A stretch of DNA of 64,000 bases, taken from positions 124,001 through 188,000 of the forward strand of contig CAJNYU010001875.1 of assembly GCA_905331475.1 (NCBI GenBank). The letters are read 5' to 3'. The translations under genes and the position numbers were made by a program. The DNA is from Rotaria socialis (taxonomy: Eukaryota; Rotifera; Eurotatoria; Philodinida; Philodinidae). The notes beneath the pieces are model-generated. The model was not told the DNA's origin and searched no databases. It was given only the letters and a program-made list of their open reading frames with translations. This document shows, piece by piece, positions 48,300 to 62,782 of the stretch. Position 1 is the first letter of the stretch. Each line of letters begins with the position of its first letter.

Positions 48300-51200
48300 T
48301 CATTTTAGTTTTTGTTCGATTCGTTGCGCACGCTTCTGTGTATATATATATATGTAAAAACAAAGTAAATAATCAATGAATACAGAAGAAGAGAAAGTTT
48401 CTTACTTGAAAAATCAGTTCAAGTTCAGATTGTCGATATTGCGCTTGTAGTGAAGATTTTGAACAGGGGCGAGATTTTACTATGTTCATTTCATTCATGG
48501 ATTTCGCTCGTTTTCCAAGTATAGAATTTAGTTCATCTGAATTTATAATTATTGTTTCTGATTGTTGTTGTGAAGTTGAACTTTCATTGGTTACTTTTTT
48601 CATATTTATGTTCGAATAGTTATCTAATCGAACATAAGCTACAGTATCATTAGCTATTGTTTCCGTATTAGCTAGTTTAGTGGTTGATCCTATTAGCCGA
48701 CGACCGGATCGTCGACCGTTCGAACCAGGTTCAATTTCAAGTTGTTCTTTTGCACGTGTAAATAATGGATTTTCACGTAACTAAATAAAAAATTTTCGTT
48801 ATTTTCTCTTCTTCTTCTTTATCTTTTTAGCTTACTTCTCGCAAAATGCGAGTATCAGACAAATTACTTGGTATTGTTGGTGTCACAGTACTAGAGGGTA
48901 TATTCGAATTAATTGATTCGCGTGGTAATGTCATTGTAGAAGCTCGTTGACACGAAAATGAACGATTTATAGACGGTATTATTGGAGGAAAACCACCAGC
49001 AGGTAATCTGATTTAAAATGAGAGAGAGAGAGAGAGAGAGAGAAAGATGAAGAAAAACAATAGAAATAAACAAGTGATTCTATCAGATGTAATAAAATTT
49101 AGGCCGATATAATACTATTTAGAAATTAGCATGATTAATATCAAGGATTTATTTGTAATCGAATACATGTCAATGAATAGCATGAGCAATATGAATACAC
49201 CCTGGGAATTGACTGAGAAATGATTAACACCCATTGTTAAAATATAGAAAATGAATTAGCTAGGCTCATTTTTTTGATGATTCGATATTCTCAAACGAAA
49301 GTCACATGATTTTCTTTAAGTTCAAACACGTGATAGATAACGAGCACTTCTCTTTAGTGTTAAAAAAGAGCAAAGGAATGTTTGACTGACATCAGACATT
49401 TTGTTAGCCTTGATGGATTTATTATTATGTCTTTAGTAGACAATCATCGATCGTCTGAAGCTTGCAGAGAGATTGAATAAATACTAGGACATACTTTTTG
49501 TTGTAAGGTTCGAAAAGAAAAGAAAAGAAGCCAATGATTATGTAATTGTACTTAATAAATCGTTTTCTTTTAACAATATCTATGTTAATTAAAACTATTA
49601 TTGTTCCGAATCGGAAATAGATAATTGTTATTTTGTAGTGAATCCAAGGAAATTCTTGATGAAGAACATAGTAGAATATAATTGGTTTGCAGACTTCTAT
49701 CAAAAACGAACAGATGTGAGTATGCATTACAATTGCAAATAGACTTATTAATTCAAGAGCTTGGATTCATTGAATACGTCTTAATAAGACGAATCCTCAT
49801 AGTTTTCAAACGCAACAATCATAGGTTCTTGCACAAGAATAACTGCATATTTTTAATAGGAAATCTTTTATGCAATATTGAGATTTTATTAAATTTGATT
49901 TTATAGAAATGTAGTCAACAAATCGATGAAGATATTTTTTTCAACTTACGGTGGCGGTGGCGGTGGTGGTGGTGGTGGAGGAGTCGGACAGACTGAAGTA
50001 ATTTCTGGCAGATCTTTTGGCTCATCGTAAATATTCGATTGAATGCTATTATTACCAGACATATATTCTTGTGTTAGATCATCGCTGGAATGATTATTAA
50101 CAATAGTATTATTATTATTCCTGTTATTATTGTTTGAACATAGCTCTTTTTGTTGTCTACGGAAGCGTGTTGATAAATGTTCATTGAGTTGATTAATAAC
50201 GCACACGTTCATTTGTTTGCTTGATAAAGTCATGTCTAACAATTTTTCATTGGTTGGTCCTGATGATGTCGATGAACGCAATCCAAAATGTGTATGCACT
50301 GGTTTGATTATAATTGAATGACTAGGAATGGTACTTGTTATTAGACTTGTTGTCGAAGCTTGCTGTTTATAATCATTATAAATTTTTGACGATGATGAGC
50401 GGTTTTCATGATTGATCTCAATTGATGTTCCCGGTGATGATAATGATATGCGATCGAGAATTTTCTCATCGGTTACAGATGGATTTGTAAATAGCATGGT
50501 TAAGTTTGCCTCATTATTCGTTATTTGTGTCATTGAAGCATCGGACAGATTTGAACATGATAATGATTGACCAATTTTACGATATGATAAATTTTTTGGC
50601 GCATTAATATAATGATATTTTAATTGAATTTGAGAAGAGGATTTGGGTGATTCTAATGGATCAGTCTTTTTAATTTATTAGAAAAAAATTTTCATATTAA
50701 TTACCTGATTCTTTTAAATATTCTTCTTCGTCGTGTTCATCTTTAAGAATAAGTTTATGATCAGCTGATAGACTATCGGCAATAGTACGACAGTAAAGTG
50801 TGTTCTCTTTGTGTTGTATATACAGATTAGGTAATGGTGGAGGTAATGGCGGTGTAAATGTGTCTTCTTGACTCTTAACTGTTAATTCTGGCGGCCTAGT
50901 ATACGATGATAAAATATCAAGAGTAGATTGTTCGGATGATTTAAAATCGGATTCAAATTTAATCGTTGGTTTTGAATCATCATAATCGGCGATGGGTTCT
51001 TCACTTGTGTTAATATCATTTTTAATTGTTTTTATAATAATATCTTCATTGATTTCATCATAATCGGGTGTTGGTATTTCAATAGAAATAATTTCTTTAG
51101 TAGAATCAATTTTATCTTGCCCACTTCTATCAGGATCACAAGAGTTTTCGTCAGATTTTTCATTCCAACATGTGCAAATATTCAATGAATATGAACGTAC

Positions 51201-53765
51201 CATTGGTGAATTAGGTATCGATTGTTTAAAATTGCTAAAAACAAAATTTCGATCAAGCGAGTGCATCAATTCACTACTCATGGCTGCTTGCATACGATGA
51301 GCAAGAATATCATCATGTTTTGTTGTATGATTATCGTGGTAATCTTTTGCTCCATGAGATTTTCTTCTATGCAAATTAAAGCAATTTGTTATTTCATTTT
51401 TAGATTTTGAGACAGGCCGAGAGGAAATATTTGTTGGTGAATATTTTAGTTGAGGCACGGAATGGACTATTGAATCCTTTCGTTTTGTTTCAAATGAGCC
51501 CACGATATTACTGTAACGTTTTGGTATTCGTCGACGAACATGTTGATAAGGACGATGAGGATTCAGATTATTACCCGACGACTTTTTAGCCAAGGGTTCA
51601 CAGTCATCTTCATCATTCCTGAAAAGAATAGGTTTAAGTTTTATTCGAATTTTCTTTTAATATATTATTATGAATTATAGATCTTTGTCTTATGATTTGA
51701 TTTGATTTCTTACAATACAAAGAACACATTGATCTATTTCCATCGATTCTATTGAGTGAATATGACTCTTAAAATTCATTTATATCTTATAACTTCAGTG
51801 AATACTGTTATGATAAATAATTTCCTTAGTACTTAACCTATTTTGCAAGTCTAATCATAATCTACTATTTTCATATGTCGTATTTGACGTCAGTAGTATT
51901 TGCTAGAATATGCAATTAATCAAATATTTTCGACAAGAAATAACCGTTAAGCGGAGCGAAAAGAAGCGGGCAGCTGTATTTATGACATATTAAGACAACA
52001 GAATTCTTGGTTTTCTTTTTCTAAATTAACAAGATATTTTTTTTTGATTCTCTTTATTGAACAATTCAACAAAATGACATTCTTCTGCAGTAAAAAAGAA
52101 AATGATGAGTCACTAATACTTCGCTTTCTTATTTACAGAAATTTCCATAGTCAAATAAAACAAATCTAAACATATTAGAGAATCAAAAAGACACTATAAA
52201 GTAGTCGGGAAAAGTAAATATATGTATATTCAATCTGTTTATTAAACATGTTAAGTAGCCAACTCATTTCCTAAGTGTTCGGTGTAGTACATAAATTACT
52301 ATTATGAAAACAAAAATTGGTCATATTCGTATATTAAATTTAAGATGTTGCTCTATTTCGCTAGTTTCCAAGCGGCAAAATGAAACTTTCCCATGATTTT
52401 TGCAACCGTTTTTTACCAAACGAGAGAATCTCCTCAGGTGATACCCTCCGTTTGGGTTGATATTTTTCCTATAGGTAGGACTCATAATGTAGATAAGAGC
52501 CCTAAAAGGGTTCGTCCCCGTAACCTGTTGTTGTTGAGATATTGCGTTTTTAAGATATTGGGATAACTCACTGCCGTGGTCCTCCTCAGGGACATCAGAA
52601 AAACTCATTTACGAATCTCGACTTGAAACTTTGTATTGAGAGTGGTCTCAATGAGAGTGATTTATTGTGAAACTTTCAGACCTATTCCTTGTTCTTATCC
52701 TAAGATACGGCTATAACCTAATGTCACCTGCAGAGGCAAGTTTTGGTCTTCTAATTTTGCGATTAGGAGCATTCACCAAAGCTGAAAGTTTCACAATAAA
52801 CCACTCTCATTGAGACCTCTCTCGATACAAAGTTTCAAGTCGAGATTTGCAAATGAGTTTTTCTGATGTCCCTGAGGAGGACCACGGCAGTGAGTTATCC
52901 CAATACCTTAAAAACGCAAAATCTCAACAGCAACACGCTATGGGGACGAACACTTTTAGGGTTCTTATCTACATTATAAGTTCTACCTAAAGGCAAAATA
53001 TCAACCCAAACGGAGGGTATCACCTGGGGAGGTTCCCTCGTAAGTTAAAAAAATACTCAATTAACTATATGTAACATAAAATAAGTATATCGAATAAAAA
53101 TCTCCTATGATTCTCACCTTGTTGAAAAAACATCTGATTTTTCTCTACATAAACAAAAATCATAGTTTATTTTATTTTTCTGCTGTTGAAAACATGAATT
53201 CAATGAATCAATACTTATACAACGTGAAATAAACCACATATTAATAATAATAATAAACGGATGATTGTTTTGCTTGCTAGTGAATTGGGTATATTCGATT
53301 TTTTTAAATATGACAATAACAATAAATAATGTTGAGTCAAACAGAATCAACATGTTCAAAGACGAGACATACAAAATTATTAACGCGTGTGTCTCACCTT
53401 TTTCCTCGATTATCTTGGCCTTGACACTAGTAATAACTGTCTATTCACACGAGAACAAAAAATGTAAAATAGTTGTGTGATAAGCAATCGAATGACTGTT
53501 TATAACTTCTTCTCTTGTGTTCTTTTTTGTTATTGTTGAACGTGCTTTAAAACGGCAATTTGTTTGATCGTACGAATCTAATCTTAATCCTACTTTTTCG
53601 GTCTATAATCTTACTTTTCGATCTCTAAATTTTTCTCGAATATAATGTCATTTGTGCTTCGCGTAAGCTTTACATGAACGGTAAATATATTAGTTTACAC
53701 GTAATGTTCGAATATAAACATTCAAGGAATGTAACGAGAAACAAAACATACCATCGATAAGACAT
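48300..53765 (-). CDS. Large proline-rich disordered protein, function unknown
   Basis: Eight exons: 53765-53752, 53426-53397, 53144-53118, 51618-50705, 50652-49950, 49007-48836, 48780-48406 and 48335-48300. They give 2271 nt (756 residues) and close in phase. The first three coding exons are only 14, 30 and 27 nt (reading MSYRCVKAKIIEEKREKSDV). The protein has basic RRRIPKR, PPLPPPLPNLY near residue 300, an Asn-rich stretch, and an uninterrupted proline run around residue 555 continuing LPAGGFPPIIPS. It ends with helical segments RILRELRENPLFTRAKEQLE, DELNSILGKRAKSMNE and QKRAQRIEQKLK. No folded domain is recognised. Proline runs followed by basic helices suggest an actin/SH3-type scaffold, which is inference. 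The long intron 3 (1.5 kb) holds an inverted repeat. The 5' coding exons are the least certain. Confidence 0.65.
52410..53052. repeat. Inverted repeat with coding-like arms in an intron
   Basis: Two arms of roughly 280-300 bases (52410-52690 and 52775-53052) are inverted copies around a spacer of about 85 bases with GCTGAAAGTTTCACAATAAA at its edges. Both arms, read outward from the centre, begin ATGAGTTTTTCTGATGTCCC and encode MSFSDVPEEDHGSELSQYLK. The left-arm frame stays open to 52321 (95 codons), while the right arm hits a stop after about 50 codons. It lies in the 1.5-kb intron of the proline-rich gene. It could be a foldback element or an inverted duplication of a small gene. Confidence 0.65.
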
Positions 53766-55220
53766 TAATGTCGGAACAAACGGTGGGAGCGTTATAGTTG
53801 ACCGTGCTTAAAAAAAAGAATTGTTTCAAAACATAATAATAAATTGAATAAATATTTACGAAATTGTATTGGATTTTGATCGACGATTGTTGTATTCATT
53901 GTTAGAAAATTTTCAAGTATTGAATCTGACATTGACTTTAGATATTAGTTCCGAACCTACAAGTAGGCATTGAGACTTCTAGAAATCCTTTATTTTCAGT
54001 CTATTGAAGGTGTAGGTCGTTTTGGCTTGATCTCTCATTAAAAAAACACTGTCAGTTCAGATGATTGATTTCATCAGTATTGTCTATTTTTTAGTCTAAT
54101 GATTAAAAAAATGAAAAGATATTGTTGTTATCCGATTAACTCATAAAAGAAGTATCATTTCAACCGTACAAGCAGTTTTAGTGTTTCCTATAATTTACAA
54201 CTTAAAACTTATATTCTATTTCCGGTGAAATATAAGTTTCCGTAAGTGCTCCTACGTATGTAAGTCATGTTCGAAATGAGAAAAACTATCCGAGCATTGA
54301 ATTATCTTCATTGTGAGCGACGAACGAGATTTCATTCGAAATTGACAATGCTTTGATACCATTGAAATATTATTTTTAAATTCAAGTGTCAGTATTCATG
54401 GATTGCATTTATGCAATAAAAATTCAGATTTCATACTAAATATTTTACTCGTCATGTTTAACACACAGATTTATCTTTAAGAGTGTTTGTAATGAATTTG
54501 AAACGAACAAATGACCTTGATATGGATTAGATGCGCCACAATTCAATGCGGACTCAAATCTGAATGGATTATGGACTAATGGCTCTCAAAAGAGACAATT
54601 TATTAGTTACTGATTCGGATATTTTCTCTTTTGTTCAATAATTCTTGAAAATTCACTCCACTGCTCATCGACTATCACATTAACTCAATAGAATTTTTCT
54701 TAGCGCTTACACATAATATATTTAGAAATTCCTATTCACTACTATGCCTGTTGTTTTCTTCTGTATGAATCAATTGCATATCTATTATCTAAAACTGATT
54801 GCTTCGTTTCTTAGAACTCACCATTGATTTAAAAATTGACTAAATGAATCCATAACTTTAATATGAAATGAATGATAAATCCAATCTGTCCTTGTCAATA
54901 AATACAAACCATATTCAATCAAATTTCTCAGCTGTCACACTAGAAGGATGCATATTATTTTACATATTCTTGATCTTCTCTTTCTTTTGTCTTATGCAAT
55001 ATATACATTAAGAAAGAATAATGCTGGTTTTACTTTTCTTCCTCTTTATTCATTCAATGCCAATTGTTGCATACATTGTCTCATATTCAGTTCTTTGAAA
55101 ACAGAAAAAGAAAATGCACAGAAAAGAAACTGATATTAATCATTACACTATAAGACAGGATGCGTGATATAATTTATCTCTTTATTATTATAAACAAAAC
55201 AGAAGAAGTAAAGAAAAATT
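53766..55220. other. Spacer between the proline-rich gene and XYLT
   Basis: About 1.45 kb, AT-rich. The short plus-strand frame at 54948-55133 has no motif. The left end should hold the proline-rich gene's promoter and the right end the XYLT 3' flank. Confidence 0.4.
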
Positions 55221-58200
55221 TCACCAATCTGACTTAATGTCATAAAAGAAATAACTCCATCGTTGCTCAAAACAATTGTTAATAGCCGTTATTTTTGTTC
55301 GATTTGATAGATCATGACACAAAGAAGAATTTACTTTCGTTGTACACATATTTGATATCGACCAAAATCTCTTTGTTATCCGCAAATATTGATCATTCAA
55401 TGATGGTTCTTCATTAGATAGTAAAACCAGAAAATTCAATGACGCTAAACTAGCTTCATAATTTTCTTTAACTATCGACATTCCCCATATACCAACCATA
55501 TTTGTCGAGGATACCACCGGAAAAAATATATCAATAATAAGAGGTTCAACAGATGGAAGAAGGTTTACTCGTTGAAGGACAATACCTATTTGAATATCAA
55601 AAAATAGAGTAGAAATAGCCTGTTTTATTATAGTTTAGATAAGCATACCACTAGGACTACTGATGACTAAACATGTATCATTATCATTCATAGATTCCCA
55701 TTCGATAAGAACTTTGACTAATTTTGGTTCAATAAATGTTTTACTACGATCAAGAAAAACAATTTCTTTTACGTCTAATTCTAAACCGACCTAGAAATTG
55801 ATTTTAAATTAAGAGATTTTTTTCTCAAAAAAAAAAAAAGAAAACTTACTTCAAATCTTTTAACTTGCTCCGAGCGTATCGTAGTCAATGAATTTAATTT
55901 CATTAATAATTCAAATTGTTCTCCATCATTAAATTTATATTGTAATGAATAGCCTTGAAATAGGCTCGACTCGAATATAGAATGAATTTGTTCTAAATAA
56001 ATACTATCGTCAAGAAAGCAATTACGTCGATGTTGCTGATAATCAGTAAGTATTGTACGTGCAAATGTATCGATTAATTTTAAAACATTATTTAAACTAT
56101 CGGCTTCATAATTCGAATGATAAATATTTTGTAAATAAAAAGCACCTGAAAATATTTTTCTTATTTGCATTTTTTTAGGATACGAATTTCAAATATCTTA
56201 CCATTGGATAAATTTCGTCTTGAGATTTTCGTATCAAGCCAATCGAGAATTGCTTCGTCAATTGTTGGATCAAATTTTCGAGCGAAAAAATATGGTTTAT
56301 CAATTGTTTCCTAGAAAAATATTCGATGAAGTTTTATCAACGAATAGATTGATCAAATTTTCTACAAGAAGTCGATGAACTATTAGTTAATAACAATTTA
56401 CTTATGCAATCAAGTATTCAATGAATTAGAACATACTTCTTCAGAGAAAAACTATCACTATTACAATTTGAATATTGACAACGTCGGTTTCTAATATGTT
56501 TGATGAGATCATTTTTGACCTATTCATGAGCATCTTACGTATTCATGATTGTATTATTTTGTCTTCGTCGTCGTCGTCGTCGAGTCAACAGGATCATAAG
56601 ATCGATTGTTGCTCTCGACTCATCTCAGATACAGTTTTAATTAGTGATTTAAAAAATTTAGCTCGAACAACTTCAAGTGTTTCGCCTGCTGTAAATCGAT
56701 ATTTGTTTTCATAAATTTTTATTACCGATGAAGAGCTTCTGAAACTCAACAAATACGCACTTTTTATTTCTTACTCTGTCAAAATTAAAAATGTGGAATA
56801 TTCAAGCGTGAATCAACGAAACGTCTGCATGAAGTTTACCGACGACGAGAACTCATTGAAAGTATATCTTACAATAAATTTCAAGTTATTCATCACTGTA
56901 AAGAGTTAGATTAAGAAAGTGTTAATCATCTTACATTCAATAATGTTTTATCATTGTTTCTATAAATAATTGGCGAACAACCACACCAATCAACCATTTT
57001 TTTATGTTGACATTTACATCCACGTTCTCGATTCCAATGTACAAGACGTAAGTTATTTCGAATATATGTATCGCAATGTTCACTATTGCTTAATACAGTA
57101 TGAAAGAAACTCTAGAAGCAGAAAAAAATCTGTACATTTTTCTTTTTAGATTTTCATGAAAACACAAACCTCGCAAGGTAACAATGAATAATTGAATATA
57201 TGTCGAAGACCATTTACAAGTTCATCATTGCCATAGGTCACATAATGTACAAAATCACGATTCAATACGTACCAATCAGATCCACCATCATAGATAATAT
57301 CTAAACGATGGTAAAGAATTTGCTATAAAATTGTGGTTGCTTTTTCATTAAATGAATTTATACTTTGAATTAACGGCCTCGGCCCGATGCGAAACATGTA
57401 ATCATCGCAATGGATAAATGTATGAAAAAGTCCTTGAGATCGAATAAATCTTTGATGGAAAATAATTATGCAATATTCAGATTTTATTTTTTTCTTAAAT
57501 ATAAAGTCACATACTTATACGGTTCTCGACCATGCGAACGAAGAAAATTATATGATGTATACATTGATAGAAAATTAGTCAAAACTTGAATAGGCCTAAA
57601 TGGAAAACATGACATAAAAGCTTTACTGTTATTTTCCGACATAATTTTATTTACTTTAGTGGAAAATCGCTTTCACTTAAATTGAGTACAAAAGAAAAAT
57701 TCCATTTTAACTCATCAAATATTTGTTTAAATGCTTCTAAATGTGCAGTTAATAATGTCGAAGCACCCCATGTTGTTGGATAACGTTTGTTCGTTAAATG
57801 AATATTTGAAATTCGTTTTGATACTTGAAGCAATTCTTCATATAAGTAATCTTCACGCTGTACGAACACAAAATCAATTGTATCTTATATGAAGAGAAAG
57901 AGAATCGTTTTTGCTACACATACGTTATCAACATGTATCAAATAATAATGTTGCTTTGAATAAATAGCTCGTAATAATCGTTTTATTTGTCGAAGATTTT
58001 TTCGACCGCCAACAGTTAGAAAAAAGACAATAGCTATTTGAGTATTGTTTTGACCGAGACGACGTTTGCCAAGATGATTGCCGAATTCTGTATAACCGGT
58101 TCGATAAATTGTACTTGAATTTACTTTTAATTTATAATTATTTTCAACTACTTCTGCGCATTTGTGATTTGAATCTATTAAACGATGTTGATCATTGAAT

Positions 58201-59643
58201 GTTGATAAACAAAAACAGTGGCCAGTCAATGCATTATATCCTGTTAAATAAAATAATTTAACATACTGATAACAGAAAAACATAACATCAAAGTCTATCG
58301 CCAATGACGCACATTCCGTAATCTTATTTAAGTACAATATTCAATGGATATGATGGCGTAGAAAAAGAAATCTATTTAAAGTTTCGCGAAGCAGTACGCA
58401 GTTTACAATCACTAATACTTAGCTAAAGATGCATTAGGCCACTTTAAGTAATTAAGAAAAAGAAAAGCTTTTAGTGGAACCCCTGTCGAAGTTAAGTGCG
58501 ATGTACTGTATATCACAGTGAGATTATTTTATTCTATTTATTTTAGGACAACTTTTTGTTTTTATCATGCTTTGATTCAATCATCGAGTATAAAAATACT
58601 TAGTTCGTCTATTATGTTTAATCCTTCTAAGCTCTATTGAATTTCTTCAAATGAAAGAAAATCACAAAAAAAACTTAAATTCTCCGTTTCGCATTGAAGA
58701 CCTCTTAAAACTCAGTCAATTTTGAGAAAAAATAAAAAAAAACCTTTCAATCGATTTCACGATGTTCTCTATACGAATCCTAACGACTTCGAGACGCCCT
58801 AGTTGTCACTATTGATATTTCAATTCAATATGAATTGTAATTATCTATGTATGACTAATACCTGTCCAAAAAGAAATATGATCTATAGAACTATTCATGG
58901 TTATCAAGGATTACAAAATGAAAAATGTTAGGTTGTAATTTTATGTTTAGAAAGACTAGAATATTTTGTCTCATCGATTTCGATCGTTTGTAATTACAAG
59001 GCTTTATATAATATATGAATATTGTAGTTTAACATCTTATTGCTAACAGCGAATGATTTGAGTTAAACTTTACCAGCAAAAGAAAGACTAAGTTTTAAAC
59101 AATGATCAATACATATAATATCGATATCAAATATTTCCGAGTTATTTCCATGATATGCTGGATTGGCATCCGTTGATAGACAACCAACGACATCGCCGAA
59201 ATGACCTTCTAAAATAAAATAATAATAATCAATCGATTTCTTCTTCTTCTTATTTCTATTACTTTGAATGGGACACAAGCGTGGTAATGATTTTGGAAAG
59301 AAATTTGTAATAGAATTAATTTTACATGAAGTATCTTGTAATAGATTTTTACAGTAATCACTCGATGCTAAATCAATTGCGCGTACTGTTTCATTTCTTA
59401 ATTGGCAATTAAAATGTGAAGACGAATACTAAGAGAAAGAATTTGTATTAAAAATCGAACACAAAAAGATTTAAATCATACATTAGAATGAAAGTCTGGA
59501 TCTACAGGATGAGTTGCATATGTGTAATGTTCAACAAGTCCATAGAGAAGACCAGTTGTTATCATAAATGTAATGATTGGAAATATAATCGATCGCCGAT
59601 AATGTAATGGTCGATGAAAAGGACATGCGATCCACCTGAACAT
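55221..59643 (-). CDS. XYLT: Peptide O-xylosyltransferase
   Basis: Starts glycosaminoglycan chains by adding xylose from UDP-xylose to serines of proteoglycan core proteins in the Golgi. Thirteen exons: 59643-59482, 59428-59263, 59208-59074, 58240-57924, 57857-57655, 57595-57515, 57449-57364, 57300-57170, 57111-56935, 56310-56202, 56145-55850, 55790-55649 and 55585-55221. They give 2370 nt (789 residues). A type II anchor lies near residues 19-42 ([19 protein letters not shown]). A WSC-like module follows ([29 protein letters not shown]). The GT14 domain holds [95 protein letters not shown] and FFARKFDP. The C-terminal domain is as in XYLT1/2. An AG directly before the first exon suggests a 5' UTR intron. 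The enzyme looks intact. Confidence 0.93.
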
Positions 59644-62600
59644 GGAGCATCTAAAACATAAAAAAGAAGAGAAAAGCAGTGCGACCGTTTTATTTCTCTT
59701 ATTTTGTTTTTATTTCTCTTGACATGCATATTTTTACGAAAAGTAATATAACCTGATCGATATTACACGTTTAAAGTAAAAGTATGTATGCCTAAAAAAG
59801 AAGAAGAAGAATAAAAACATGCAGCCATCAAACGATGTTCGATTTAAAATTACGATGATGAATGAATATTTGTGTTAGCTCGTAGTTGTCAAGAGAGTAA
59901 GAGGAATAAAAGCAGGTGAATGAAAGCAAAATGAAAAGAAGAAGGAAAAAGACGTATAATCAGTCGTTCTATTCGGGCCATATTGTACCTCATGTATTTT
60001 CTCTTTCTTGTAAAAGAAGAAGCAAAATCAATAATGTCATTTTTTTACCCGCCGTCAAATTTCAATAGCCTTTTAAGTTTACTTTCTTTATTTTTGTAGT
60101 TTTATTTCTACAAAATGGATTCTACTTACACATACGTTCTCAGACTCATTTGTTACACTTTTACGATTTAAATAAAATTTAAAAGATAAAAATTTTGTAC
60201 AAAAAAACAAGAATGACCTCAATGCTAGAAACTTGTTATGTTCGATTAAAAGAAAAATTTATGAAATGTAAAGCAAATAGTATTTAACTGTCAAAGTATT
60301 CTCGATTCCTTAGGAATATTCTTTACTCGACTACTTTTATGCGCAGATCTGAATATCGGATGTAGATTTTTTTAAAACACCCGCACCGTCTACAGTGAAT
60401 CATTTGTAATAATAATGTTCGACTATTAAACCATAGAAAAACGTATAGGTAAATGAAAAGTAATTTAATTATAGAGTATTTACTCGTGAAAGTTCAATTC
60501 CAATAAATGCATCGTCGGATTGATCGAATATTTTCAAGAATGCAAATGTTTGATAGTTTTTCACGGGAGAAGAGCAAATGTTTTCTCATGGAATTCCAAT
60601 CACTCTTATTGAATGTTTCATTTTTCAGCTTATATTATTCGCTGTATGAAATTGTTGTTATTCAAAAAAACAAAATTTGTAATTTTTGTCAAAAAAGCTG
60701 TGCACTTCATGAAGCATGCCAACACTTGTCTTTGCTTTATTTCAACTTTCGAATGAAGATTTTATCGATGTACGTTATCGGAGAGTAGAATAAAATGGAA
60801 GCAGCTATATTTAAACAGAAGAAAGAGAAATTTTATTGTAAATTTGCTTATTCTGTTGACAATGCTCCTTGGGTTATTAAGCTTGTAGCAATGAAAAATT
60901 TTGGTTTACCGATTTCGAATTTCATATGCAGTTCTTTTTCACGTAGCGTACACTTTGAAAATTCAAGAATAATAACTTTAGTTATACGATAGTCAATGTT
61001 GACTGAAAAACGTTTTTGAAACGTGTATTACTACGATAATTTGAGTATTATCGGCTGAGCGCTCCTACAAACATTGTGATACAGTCAGATGATGTCGAGC
61101 TATTTCGTTAGAAGAATTTTTGTGCTGCTATGAAAAAGATTTATATGAAAGGTACTATTCATCTTACTTTATTGTTTTCAATCATTACATAGATTTTTTT
61201 AAAATTTAGATATTGTCTCTAATTTAATTCTCCACAGAACAAAAGCACAATAAGCAAATTTTAATTCGGGCTAAAAACCAGATAGTTAAATTTCTCTTGT
61301 AACAAGTTTTTCAATACTATTAAAAAATCAGATAAGCTGACATCGATCAACTGAAATATTGACATACTATCAAAGATAATTTTAGAGGAATTCGATCTCG
61401 TGACATAATTCAGTCGATTACATGTATAATACGGTATAAGAGGGTAAGACGCGGAAAGTAGGGATAAGATGTCCGATTTTGCTTAATTCTAGCAGTAAAT
61501 AGTCGAGAAATCAAGTTATATATAATCGTAGACTCAATCGATTCGCATAGTCAATGAGCATTCTCGAACAAGTAACTTATACTAAATTCTTTTTAACATT
61601 GTACTATTTTCATATTTCTACTACAATGATTGATGATGAGACAAATATTCAATAGAAAATGTAAGGCTATTTTATATTTTATACTTTCAAAGTGCATAAA
61701 AAGATGACTATACGAAATTGTTTTAATTATTTGAAACTAATAAATCAGTCAATATTACAAAAGAATCATTATCGCAAAGTAAGCATTTTAGTCGATGCTC
61801 ACAACCGTGCTGTCGCATAAATGAATACAATTCTAATTCACAATTCCCGATAGTTTGTTTTCGATCCTAGCTCAGTAGAAACTTGTAAGAAACAATCCAA
61901 TAATCAAACTTGATAGTAATCAATTTTAGATCGTAAGTAGTCAAACAATCCTAAAATGATTTCGAATAAACCGACCGTATTTTATTGAATTTATCCATAT
62001 TTGCATAATCTTTTCAAAATACATTGCTTCAGTTAACTTGATCAGACAGGTTTCAATTCATTAATAAATCATTTTCTTTAAAGAAAACCCTGTTTGCATT
62101 AATTTCGACTGAGAAAATTCTCTGATAAATTTCCATATATAGATAAATTAATGTAGTTGTAAGCGATATGAATATGTTTTGGATCATTTTTTCATTAAAA
62201 ATTTTACAATTGAAATTATCCAGATTGATTTTCTTTAGACAGCAGCCACCGATATGGTAAATACGCTCTCATACTGCCGAAAATAGATTATTCGATGCTC
62301 GATATCAATGACCGAGAATTCTTGATAGTATAGCCGTGCCATTGACACTAGCGACAATCGGGAAAATACTTTCTTATGTCCACTTCTTTTTATTTTTGCA
62401 AGAAATAGCTTTAAGAAAAATTGATAGGATTTCGTTTTTCAATGATTTATTTTATTTTCCTCGAGATGTCATGATTTCTGGAACAACTACACCAATGAAA
62501 ATTAATTCTTTCATGCTCTAAACGGACGAAAATAAAAACAATTCCAAGTGTGCTAAAATAATGCATTTGTCGCCAGTAGTTTCGATACCTGTACTGGAGC

Positions 62601-62782
62601 TATATGTTGATAGTCAAGAAAAAAAATATTTCATTACTTTGCATTACATCGAAGAGCTGACGTTGTTCTATCTCGCCTTGTGATTTACGTGTCACCTTTA
62701 TAAGTCTCACTTTTTTTCTAGAACAACCAGTTAATTCAATCTTATCTATTTTTTTTTTTCGTTATCCGAAAAATATATTATC
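59644..62782. other. Divergent intergenic region between XYLT and GDI
   Basis: About 3.1 kb between divergent genes, so both promoters are expected. Frames at 60507-60788, 60795-60992 and 62336-62521 are AT-rich with no motifs and no exon partners. No clear repeat was seen. Confidence 0.4.

Noticed and set aside
49425..49906. Overlapping frames on both strands in an intron of the proline-rich gene
   Set aside because: AT-rich, no motif, and lying between two well-phased exons.
53114..53374. 86-codon minus-strand frame as an exon
   Set aside because: Only its last 27 nt, after a clear acceptor, fits the reading phase of the gene.
56475..56714. 79-codon plus-strand frame
   Set aside because: Lies in a 624-nt XYLT intron; its Ser run comes from a TCG repeat.
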